Part shown: positions 5,848 through 11,256 of the stretch, piece after piece
Position numbering within the stretch: the stretch's first letter is position 1
How the letters are laid out: every line of letters begins with the position of its first letter
Source of the DNA: Pseudomonas sp.
GTDB lineage: Bacteria; Pseudomonadota; Gammaproteobacteria; Pseudomonadales; Pseudomonadaceae
Reading direction: 5' to 3'
Assembly (NCBI GenBank): GCA_007117785.1
Contig: SKFV01000169.1
Coordinates: 1-11,256 of the forward strand
DNA: 11,256 bases
The notes under the pieces: model-generated
Told to the model about the DNA's origin: nothing
Databases searched by the model: none
What the model saw: the letters and a program-made list of their open reading frames with translations, nothing else
Position numbers and translations under genes: made by a program

Positions 5848-6645
5848 CTAACGCAGGCGCTCGATGGCCCGCTGCAGGCCCGCGGCAGACAGTTCACCGA
5901 GGTGCGCATCGGCCAGACTGCCGTCGCTGTGGTAGAACAGGGTCGTCGGCAAGGCGCGAGACCCGACTGCAAGACCCAGGGCATTGCTGGGGTCACGCCA
6001 GAGGTTATCCAGCTCCAGCCCCTGTGAGGTGAGAAAGTTGGCAATCTCGGCGGTACTCTCACCGGCATTGACCAGGACGATAGTCACACCCTCCTGTTGC
6101 TCTTGCGCCTGTTGCAGCACTGGCATCTCGCGGCGACAGGGCGGGCACCAGGTGGCCCAGATATTCACCACCAGCGGGCCTTCGATATCAGTCAATTGCA
6201 GCGGCGCGCCGGCCAGGCTGTAAAAGTTCAGATCCGGTACTTGCTGGCTTTGCTGCAACTGGGTAAAAGCGCCCAGACTGAGCAACCAGAAGCCGCCACC
6301 GACTACCGAGGCCAACAATAATGGTCGCCGCACTGCTACCAACTGCCAGGCGCGCCACCCCCCATAGAGCGCTGCCGCCACCAGCCCCGGCCAGACCAGA
6401 AAACCGCCATCACGGATATCCAGCCAGCCCAGGCTGAACAACTGATAATGCTCATGATAGAAGAGCACAAAACTCAACCGCGCTACCACCAGCGCCAGTA
6501 GCAACATGCTGCTGAGCAGATCGACTACACTGACATTGCGTCCGCGTCCAGCCAACCAGCCGACCAGCAAGGCCAGAGCAAAGGCCAGCGCAGCCAGAAC
6601 GCGCTCGGTGGATAACGCCAAAAAACCCAGTTCGGTTGACAGCAC
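5848..6645 (-). CDS. membrane-anchored TlpA-family thioredoxin with Lgt-like N-terminal membrane domain
   Basis: A 265-residue fusion. Residues 1-125 hold about four hydrophobic segments (roughly 15-32, 45-63, 82-97 and 108-125) laid out like part of prolipoprotein diacylglyceryl transferase, with DIRDGGFLVWPGLVAA in the middle. The conserved Lgt R-x-G-N-F-x-N-x-E catalytic block is absent, so lipid transfer is unlikely. Residues 135-265 form a TlpA/ResA-like thioredoxin domain: VVNIWATWCPPCRREMP (159-175) with active site C167-P-P-C170, and the cis-proline loop at ALPTTLF (231-237). It is probably periplasm-facing and thiol-disulfide active, with partner unknown. Similar fusions occur in pseudomonads near Dsb genes, but none is visible here. 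The start is GTG 6645 behind AAAGGAGGT (complement of 6649-6657). It is divergent from the persulfide dioxygenase gene, which suggests a shared sulfur or thiol theme. Confidence 0.88.
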   Translation of the reverse strand: MLSTELGFLALSTERVLAALAFALALLVGWLAGRGRNVSVVDLLSSMLLLALVVARLSFVLFYHEHYQLFSLGWLDIRDGGFLVWPGLVAAALYGGWRAWQLVAVRRPLLLASVVGGGFWLLSLGAFTQLQQSQQVPDLNFYSLAGAPLQLTDIEGPLVVNIWATWCPPCRREMPVLQQAQEQQEGVTIVLVNAGESTAEIANFLTSQGLELDNLWRDPSNALGLAVGSRALPTTLFYHSDGSLADAHLGELSAAGLQRAIERLR

Positions 6646-6697
6646 TCGACCTCCTTTGTGCTAAAGAATGGTTGCACCAGCCTATATTCCTAATCGT

Positions 6698-6709
6698 TCT
6701 ATGCATAGA
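6698..6709. promoter_or_regulatory. perfect 12-bp palindrome, candidate operator between divergent redox genes
   Basis: TCTATGCATAGA is identical to its own reverse complement. It stands in an unusually AT-rich stretch (about 6681-6730) flanked by ATATT (6684-6688) and AATAT (6715-6719), between two divergently read genes. That is the usual place for a dimeric repressor site. ArsR-type BigR/SqrR or FisR regulators govern related persulfide dioxygenase genes elsewhere, but I cannot match this site to any of their operators with confidence. Confidence 0.4.
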
Positions 6710-6761
6710 CCTAAAATATCTAATATGCTGGGCACTATGATACCTATGGGAGTATTGGAGC

Positions 6762-6770
6762 TGCTATAGA
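6762..6770 (+). promoter_or_regulatory. possible extended -10 promoter of the persulfide dioxygenase gene
   Basis: TGCTATAGA fits the extended -10 form TGn-TATAAT with two mismatches in the hexamer. It would give an mRNA leader of roughly 80 bases before ATG 6859. No good -35 hexamer is visible, which is acceptable for extended -10 promoters but lowers confidence. Confidence 0.3.
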
Positions 6771-6786
6771 TTAAGAGCGTATTAAG

Positions 6787-6810
6787 GAGCCCGGGCTCAA
6801 TCAGACCCGG
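6787..6810 (+). repeat. 12-bp palindrome and overlapping hairpin in the persulfide dioxygenase leader
   Basis: GAGCCCGGGCTC (6787-6798) is a perfect palindrome. Its CCGGG (6791-6795) can instead pair with CCCGG (6806-6810), extended by TC/GA with one bulged base around the loop AATCA. The two foldings exclude each other. It lies about 50 bases before the start codon, inside the likely 5' leader. No T-run follows, so it does not look like a terminator. Confidence 0.4.
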
Positions 6811-6849
6811 AACTTGCTGCTTGTGCCCACTCCTCAAGTCACTATTTAC

Positions 6850-6854
6850 GGAGA
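6850..6854 (+). promoter_or_regulatory. Shine-Dalgarno sequence fixing the persulfide dioxygenase start
   Basis: GGAGA ends 4 nt before ATG 6859. It favours that start over an in-frame TTG at 6814, which would add 15 residues not typical of the family. Confidence 0.7.
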
Positions 6855-6858
6855 ACTC

Positions 6859-7899
6859 ATGCTATTTCGCCAACTGTACGATGCCACCTCCTCAACCTAT
6901 ACCTACCTGCTTGCCGATGAAAGCAGCCAGCAGGCACTGATGATCGACCCGGTGTTCGAGCAAGTGCAACGTGATCTGGCGCTGCTACAGGAACTGGGCC
7001 TGAGCCTGAAGCTGGTAGTAGACACCCACGCACATGCCGACCATGTCACCGCTGCCTGGCTACTCAAGCAGAAAACCGGCTGTGCCATTGCCTCGGCCGC
7101 AGCGATCAATGCCGAACACGTCGACCTCCCGCTGCAGCACGGCCAGCGCTTCGGCGTACAAGGGGTAGAACTCGAAGCCCGTGCCACACCCGGGCATACC
7201 GATGGCTGCATGAGCTATGTCCTGAGTGACCAGTCGATGGTGTTTACCGGCGATACCTTGCTGATCCGTGGCTGTGGCCGCAGCGACTTTCAGCAAGGCA
7301 ACGCCAGCACCCTGTATCACTCGATCACCGAGCAGCTGTTCAGCCTGCCAGACAACTGCGCAGTGTTCCCTGCGCATGACTACAACGGCCGCACCCAAAG
7401 CACCATTGGCGAGGAAAAACAGTTCAACGCCCGCGTTGGCGGCCAGGCCAATGAAACCGACTTTGTTGGCTACATGAAAGCCATGCAACTGCCGCACCCG
7501 AAAAAAATCGATGAAGCCGTACCCGCCAACCTGCGCAGCGGCTGCCCGGAAGACGGCCAGGTACCCGCTGAGGCCGACTGGGCCGACCTGCGCATCACCT
7601 TCGCCGGCGTACCCGAAGTGGAGCCGGAGTGGCTGATCCAGAACCAGCCCTCGGTCAGCGTACTGGATGTGCGTGAGCCCGATGAAGTCATCGAAGGCGA
7701 ATGCCCGCAAGGCCTCAAGGCCCAGCACATCCCTCTTGGCCAGCTGCGCGATAGGGTCAGCGAAGTCCCCGATGACAAGCCGGTAATCACCCTGTGCCGC
7801 TCAGGCCGCCGCTCGGCCATGGCCGTCAGCATCCTGAAAGAGCAGGGCAGAGACAAGGTCGCCAGCCTGCGCGGTGGCTTATTGAAAATGAATAGCTGA
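6859..7899 (+). CDS. persulfide dioxygenase-rhodanese fusion (ETHE1-like MBL-fold sulfur dioxygenase)
   Basis: A 346-residue two-domain cytoplasmic enzyme. Residues 1-240 form a metallo-beta-lactamase-fold persulfide dioxygenase of the ETHE1 type. Its HxHxDH motif is DTHAHADH (55-62), with iron ligands H57, H113 (PGHTDG) and D132 (VFTGDTLL); it also carries the family block VFPAHDYNGRTQSTIGEEK (169-187). Residues 255-346 form a rhodanese domain with VLDVREPDEV (268-277) and the active-site loop TLCRSGRRS (311-319), nucleophile C313. The dioxygenase half oxidises glutathione persulfide with O2 to sulfite and GSH. The rhodanese half moves sulfane sulfur between thiosulfate, GSH and sulfite. Natural fusions of this type (PRF) are known, for example from Burkholderia. 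Together they detoxify sulfide-derived persulfide. All key residues are present. No sulfide:quinone oxidoreductase gene lies alongside. Confidence 0.95.
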   Translation: MLFRQLYDATSSTYTYLLADESSQQALMIDPVFEQVQRDLALLQELGLSLKLVVDTHAHADHVTAAWLLKQKTGCAIASAAAINAEHVDLPLQHGQRFGVQGVELEARATPGHTDGCMSYVLSDQSMVFTGDTLLIRGCGRSDFQQGNASTLYHSITEQLFSLPDNCAVFPAHDYNGRTQSTIGEEKQFNARVGGQANETDFVGYMKAMQLPHPKKIDEAVPANLRSGCPEDGQVPAEADWADLRITFAGVPEVEPEWLIQNQPSVSVLDVREPDEVIEGECPQGLKAQHIPLGQLRDRVSEVPDDKPVITLCRSGRRSAMAVSILKEQGRDKVASLRGGLLKMNS

Positions 7900-7901
7900 A
7901 A

Positions 7902-7926
7902 CTGTTATCAGACTTAACGGTAACAG
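7902..7926. terminator. hairpin between convergent gene ends
   Basis: CTGTTATC (7902-7909) pairs with GGTAACAG (7919-7926), 8 bp including one T-G pair, around a 9-base loop. It straddles the junction of two converging genes, whose stop codons lie at 7897-7899 and 7914-7916. No T-run follows on either side, so efficient intrinsic termination is doubtful. Position is the main argument. Confidence 0.3.
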
Positions 7927-8513
7927 GTAACCGCAACGTTGGCTGCGGCATAGACCCGCAGCCAGAGGTTATCGCCATTGCAGCTGTAACAGGCATCACG
8001 CACGGCCTGACTGGCATTCAGCCCAGCGCAGCTGCTGGCTTGCGGACGCAGGCACAACCCGTATAGCCCTTGGCGATCAATACCCGCCAACAGATCACAA
8101 CGGTTCTCGATAGCATAGACCGCAGCCAGGCCGGCATTCCCCATGCTGCGCAACGCTGCAGTGTCGCGGATACAGGCGCGATGGGCTGCCTGCTGGTGTA
8201 CCAGTGCCAGACAACGGTCATAATCTGCGCCCGCAAGCTCCCGATCACGTGCCAAACCTTCACTCAGGCTCCTGGCCATGGATGCACCCGCGCTATCCAT
8301 TAACGAACGACCTGGTGATTGCTGACGGTTCAAGGCGTCTGCCGCATCGCGCTCTGCCGCGGTAATACGCGTTTGCTCGAGGACACGCACCTCAGGCTCC
8401 GTGGCGGGCGCCAGCAAGGCATCAATATCGAGAGCAACAACCGAAGCACTGAACAAAACCGTCAGTAGCACGCCGCTGAATACCCTGCTGCCGTATTTGA
8501 TCATCATTCCCAT
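7914..8513 (-). CDS. small exported protein with eight cysteines, function unknown
   Basis: A 199-residue protein with a signal peptide (hydrophobic VFSGVLLTVLFSASVVA, likely cut near residue 27). I recognise no family. All eight cysteines are in the second half (101, 114, 139, 154, 162, 175, 178, 197), including a C-Y-S-C pair. The even number and export fit up to four disulfides in the periplasm or beyond. Residues 30-95 are Ala/Arg/Glu-rich and probably helical. It is the last gene of a three-gene run: its ATG at 8513 overlaps the upstream gene by 10 bp, with AGG (complement of 8518-8520) 4 nt before it. In-frame ATGs at 8507 and 8504 are alternatives and leave the signal intact. The C-terminal cysteine pattern could mark a small disulfide-rich domain, but naming one would be guesswork. 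Confidence 0.8.
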   Translation of the reverse strand: MGMMIKYGSRVFSGVLLTVLFSASVVALDIDALLAPATEPEVRVLEQTRITAAERDAADALNRQQSPGRSLMDSAGASMARSLSEGLARDRELAGADYDRCLALVHQQAAHRACIRDTAALRSMGNAGLAAVYAIENRCDLLAGIDRQGLYGLCLRPQASSCAGLNASQAVRDACYSCNGDNLWLRVYAAANVAVTCYR

Positions 8514-10000
8514 GCACCTATCTGGTATTCCAGCCGGCTGCCCTGCAGCGTGAACTCAACATCGAGCGCATCAGGGGTAAGTTCAGGACCGCCCAAAAAA
8601 CCACCCAGAAGATTCAGTGCACCCACACCGCCGGGTCGGAACGTGCCATGCACAGGCACTGCGCTGAACATCAAGGTTTGCTCATCGCTCCAGGCGTTAC
8701 CCGGATGCAGATGAAAGGTCAGGCTTTGCTGCAGGATATCCTCGTCACGCCCTTTAAGGGCTGGCTGGTAATCAAAGTGCTCAACAAAATCAATCTGCAC
8801 ACGCAATTCCGCTTGTTCCAGCTGTAAAGGACTATCTTCCCGCATGGCGAGACGCACTGTGCGTTCAATATCCTTTACTTGCGCCGTCATGCTGTGCAGC
8901 AATGCTGACTGATTGGCCGTGCGCAAGGGGCTGTCTTGCCGCTCACTCAGCGCCAGACGGAACAACCGATCAAAAGGTACCTGACGCACCAGCGTTTGCT
9001 CGGCTTGGGCCACCTCCGTGGGGGTCACTGCCTGCTCTAGCGCACGGCGGATATCATCCGCCTCACCCTTCAGGGCGAAAGCGGCCATCGAGCCAGCAAA
9101 GCTGTTCTCTGCTCGATAGAGTGCCAACAAGGTCGCTTGTGCCTCGGTATCCGCCGGATGGGCAGCAACAAACGCCTCAAGCTGCTGCCGATCATTGCCT
9201 AGCAGCACGCGCTGACGCCGCTCAGCCTGCAAGGCCTGCTGCCAGGTGTCCAGTTGTGATTCGGGTAGCCTTGCGGCTGTCAGGCGACTGAACACGGCTT
9301 GCTGTCTGGGGTCAGGCTCTGCTTGCCACGGCTGCCTGGCCAGATCAGCCAGCCAGTTGTCGGTCAACCGGCGATGCTGCGAGTGACTGGGGTAGGGCAG
9401 CAGCAGACGCAGACTCCACTCAGGCGGTGGCACACTCATCGCCTGCTGGAACAGTTGATCAACCAGTGCATGCTCAATAGCGCCCGGTTGTAACTGGACT
9501 GCCAGATAGTCCAGGGCCTGATCTGGACGGGCTGCACTCAAGGAAGTCGGACTCATCAGCTGCTGCGCAAGCAGGAAGCGACTGGCGGCAGTGGGTTGAA
9601 AGGTGTAGCTGTCGACACTCCGAAGCTGCTCACCGCTGGCCGGCGTCAGACGCACATACTCAGCGTCTACCGGCAGAGCCTCGGACAGCAGAAACTCCAA
9701 CTGCACCTGACGCGGTGCGCACAGCGGCCGCTGGCCAACCAAGGTTTCCTCCAGCAGCACACCCGCCGTCTCCAGCGGCTGCGGCAGCAGTTGCGCAACA
9801 CAGCGCAAACTGGGGTAGTCAACGCGCCCTTGAGTGACCTGATCATGAGAAACGCTGATCAGGTACTGCGCCGGGAACCGATAACGGCCGTCGTCCAGAA
9901 TCACTGAAAGCCGGTACTCGTCGGGGAACACATAAGCCTGAACTGGACCGGCCAACAGAGCGCTGGCCAGTACAAGTAACAAGGCGGGTTTAAAAGCCAT
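8504..10000 (-). CDS. large exported protein of unknown function
   Basis: A 498-residue protein with a clear Sec signal, MAFKPALLLVLASALLAGPVQA-YVFP (cut after residue 22). I chose ATG 10000 because it puts the signal at the very N-terminus. The longer frame to 10069 would bury it behind 23 residues and overlap the previous gene deeply. No known domain is evident. The N-terminal 130 residues look beta-rich (YRLSVILDDGRYRFPAQYLI) with the only two cysteines, 67 and 94, probably a disulfide. Residues 140-400 are helical and Gln/Leu/Ala-rich, possibly helical repeats. The end (401-498) looks beta-rich again, with GGVGALNLLGGFLGG (457-471). No membrane anchor or lipobox is seen, so it may be soluble periplasmic. 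The start overlaps the upstream stop by 11 bp, implying coupling. Confidence 0.82.
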   Translation of the reverse strand: MAFKPALLLVLASALLAGPVQAYVFPDEYRLSVILDDGRYRFPAQYLISVSHDQVTQGRVDYPSLRCVAQLLPQPLETAGVLLEETLVGQRPLCAPRQVQLEFLLSEALPVDAEYVRLTPASGEQLRSVDSYTFQPTAASRFLLAQQLMSPTSLSAARPDQALDYLAVQLQPGAIEHALVDQLFQQAMSVPPPEWSLRLLLPYPSHSQHRRLTDNWLADLARQPWQAEPDPRQQAVFSRLTAARLPESQLDTWQQALQAERRQRVLLGNDRQQLEAFVAAHPADTEAQATLLALYRAENSFAGSMAAFALKGEADDIRRALEQAVTPTEVAQAEQTLVRQVPFDRLFRLALSERQDSPLRTANQSALLHSMTAQVKDIERTVRLAMREDSPLQLEQAELRVQIDFVEHFDYQPALKGRDEDILQQSLTFHLHPGNAWSDEQTLMFSAVPVHGTFRPGGVGALNLLGGFLGGPELTPDALDVEFTLQGSRLEYQIGAWE

Positions 10001-11256
10001 CGGTGTGCGCCGCGCCACCAGCCTCTCCAGCCGTATATTGATGAAGAAATTCATCCAGCATGACGTCAAAGGCTTCGCGGCTCAGTAAAAAAGCGCTCTG
10101 AATCGCTGTATTGATCCGCTCAACCTGCTCGGAAATATCACCACGTGCCATAAACAAAGGCGTTATCCAGAACCCTGCGCCACTGTCAAAGTCAACAGCG
10201 ATGACACCGGGATAGTCGTCACCCACCTCTGCGTCAATGAACAGCCGCCAGCTGCCGTGCTGCTCTTCCCGCGCACGACCCGCTGCAACCTGAGCCTGCA
10301 AGAGCTGCTCAAGATCATAGAGCTGGCTGAAACGCTGACGTTCATCGGCATAGCCGGAAATTACAAAGGGCTCGTAACTCAAGTCAAAGCGAATATTCAG
10401 TGCCTGATCACGGAACAGCTCGTGCACCGTATTGCGATGATTGTCACTGTCCAGTCGATAGGCTGCATACACACTGGACAACAGATGCTGGCTGTCACAG
10501 GCTGCCAGCAAGGCACGCTGACGGGCCGGCTGGTAGGCATCATCTGGCGTTTCCAGGCAGGCGATGACACCCGCTTGTTGACGCTCCGCCAGTGGCAGGT
10601 TGCCAAAACTGACACGTTGGCTATACAGCTTATCCAGGCCATCGAGATAGACTTTTTGAACCCAGGTGTCGAGCAATGGCTGTAACCCGCTATCGCGTTC
10701 CAATGCGTGTGAGAGCGCTGCTTGATCAGCCGGCGCAAGCCGGTTCAGACCAGCCGCCTGTAACCGTCCTTGCAACTGCCGCTGAATATGATTAAGCAGG
10801 CCTTCTGGCAGGTTGGCACGTATCATGGGGCTCTGCTCACCACCCGGAAACCCCGGCCACGACTCAAGCATGCCCGCATGCACGCGCAGACTGCCATGGC
10901 CAGGCAACAGGTCGACGCCACTGATGACCCGACGATAGTTGGCCTGATGCGCCGCAAAGTTACCCGAGCTCATCCGCGAATTGACGGCACGCTCCCAGAA
11001 AGGCGCAAAGGGGTAGCGGTTGGTAAGCACCCAGTAATACTCATCGGTGTAAAGCCCACTGGGTATATTCCACAGATCACCGGTCATAAAACCAGGGTGC
11101 CGGGCTGCCCGATCCAGCACAGTGCCCAGCTCGGTAATGGCTTCTTGAACCTCGATCAGCGCACCATCAAGCGCGTGCTGGTAACGCTCGACAACAGCAG
11201 ACTGAGCCAGCAACCTGACAGGGAATAATGCCCACAGGGCAACGCCCAGGATGACA
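9990..11256 (-). CDS. exported protein of unknown function, start beyond the right edge
   Basis: At least 421 residues; the frame stays open to the window edge. The first visible residues, VILGVALWALFPVRLLAQSA, form the hydrophobic core and likely cleavage region of a signal peptide. The true start therefore lies a few codons outside the window, and the in-frame TTG at 11213 is not the start. I recognise no family. Features include an aromatic block LWNIPSGLYTDEYYWVLTNR, a Gly/His segment LLPGHGSLRVHAGMLESWPG, a charged helical middle, a strand pair WRLFIDAEVGDDYPGVIAVD, and a helical end. It has two cysteines and no obvious membrane segment after the signal. It is first of three coupled genes encoding exported proteins and overlaps the next by 11 bp. 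Function: unknown; reality of the gene: high. Confidence 0.82.
   Translation of the reverse strand, partial: VILGVALWALFPVRLLAQSAVVERYQHALDGALIEVQEAITELGTVLDRAARHPGFMTGDLWNIPSGLYTDEYYWVLTNRYPFAPFWERAVNSRMSSGNFAAHQANYRRVISGVDLLPGHGSLRVHAGMLESWPGFPGGEQSPMIRANLPEGLLNHIQRQLQGRLQAAGLNRLAPADQAALSHALERDSGLQPLLDTWVQKVYLDGLDKLYSQRVSFGNLPLAERQQAGVIACLETPDDAYQPARQRALLAACDSQHLLSSVYAAYRLDSDNHRNTVHELFRDQALNIRFDLSYEPFVISGYADERQRFSQLYDLEQLLQAQVAAGRAREEQHGSWRLFIDAEVGDDYPGVIAVDFDSGAGFWITPLFMARGDISEQVERINTAIQSAFLLSREAFDVMLDEFLHQYTAGEAGGAAHTDGF

Noticed and set aside
5480..6032. Plus-strand open frames across the oxygenase/TlpA-like gap (104 and 123 codons)
   Set aside because: They run antisense through the oxygenase N-terminus or the TlpA-like C-terminus, lack ribosome sites and resemble nothing. 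They are GC-driven chance frames.
6730..6761. Sigma-54 promoter upstream of the persulfide dioxygenase gene, as FisR-regulated relatives have
   Set aside because: The only GG-N10-GC spacing on the plus strand (6748-6761) has poor agreement outside the two doublets, and no TTGC-like -12 element.
10001..10069. Longer start for the 498-residue exported protein
   Set aside because: It would place 23 charged residues before a textbook signal peptide and overlap the upstream gene by 80 bases. ATG 10000 is more natural.
11150..11213. TTG 11213 as the start of the rightmost gene
   Set aside because: The frame stays open to 11256 and the residues upstream of the TTG form a signal-peptide core (VILGVALWALFPV). 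The gene is therefore partial and starts outside the window.
1..11256. Mobile elements, CRISPR, toxin-antitoxin or phage-defence genes, tRNA or rRNA
   Set aside because: I found no transposase, integrase, regularly spaced repeats, paired small toxin-type genes or RNA gene sequences on either strand.

Overview
The window looks like chromosomal DNA of a Pseudomonas-type gammaproteobacterium, possibly the Halopseudomonas/P. pertucinogena side. This rests on the visibly GC-rich third codon positions, GGAGG-type ribosome binding sites, a densely packed layout, and the remembered similarity of several proteins to pseudomonad families. The genus is an inference; no search was run. I see no mobile element, CRISPR array, tRNA, rRNA or integration scar.

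Layout, left to right. (1) At 1-202 on the minus strand is the start of a DUF4136-like lipoprotein gene, cut by the window edge. (2) Divergent from it, at 323-2690 on the plus strand, is a complete 5-oxoprolinase operon pxpA-pxpB-pxpC with two 4-bp ATGA overlaps. It converts the spontaneous glutamine/glutathione damage product 5-oxoproline (pyroglutamate) back to glutamate. (3) At 2756-3688 on the plus strand is an exported protein resembling the periplasmic binding-protein fold. Its 3' end overlaps the next gene tail to tail by 35 bp. (4) At 5623-3654 on the minus strand is a translationally coupled pair: an isopenicillin-N-synthase-like Fe(II)/2-oxoglutarate oxygenase, then a 312-residue cytoplasmic protein that I do not recognise. 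(5) At 6645-5848 on the minus strand is a membrane protein that joins an Lgt-like multi-pass segment to a TlpA thioredoxin domain (WCPPC). (6) Divergent from it, at 6859-7899 on the plus strand, is a persulfide dioxygenase-rhodanese fusion. The 213-bp gap between (5) and (6) carries two perfect 12-bp palindromes. (7) At 11256-7914 on the minus strand is a tightly overlapping run of three genes. All three encode proteins with apparent signal peptides and no recognisable domain; the last is small and has eight cysteines, and the first runs off the window.

How they fit together. The left third recycles 5-oxoproline. The centre handles thiol and sulfane-sulfur redox: a periplasm-facing thioredoxin-like protein back to back with a cytoplasmic GSSH-oxidising enzyme. 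The right third is an uncharacterised export operon. The best candidates for something undescribed are the three-gene exported cluster and the unknown partner of the oxygenase. I saw no sign of a defence system, secondary-metabolite cluster or horizontally acquired island.
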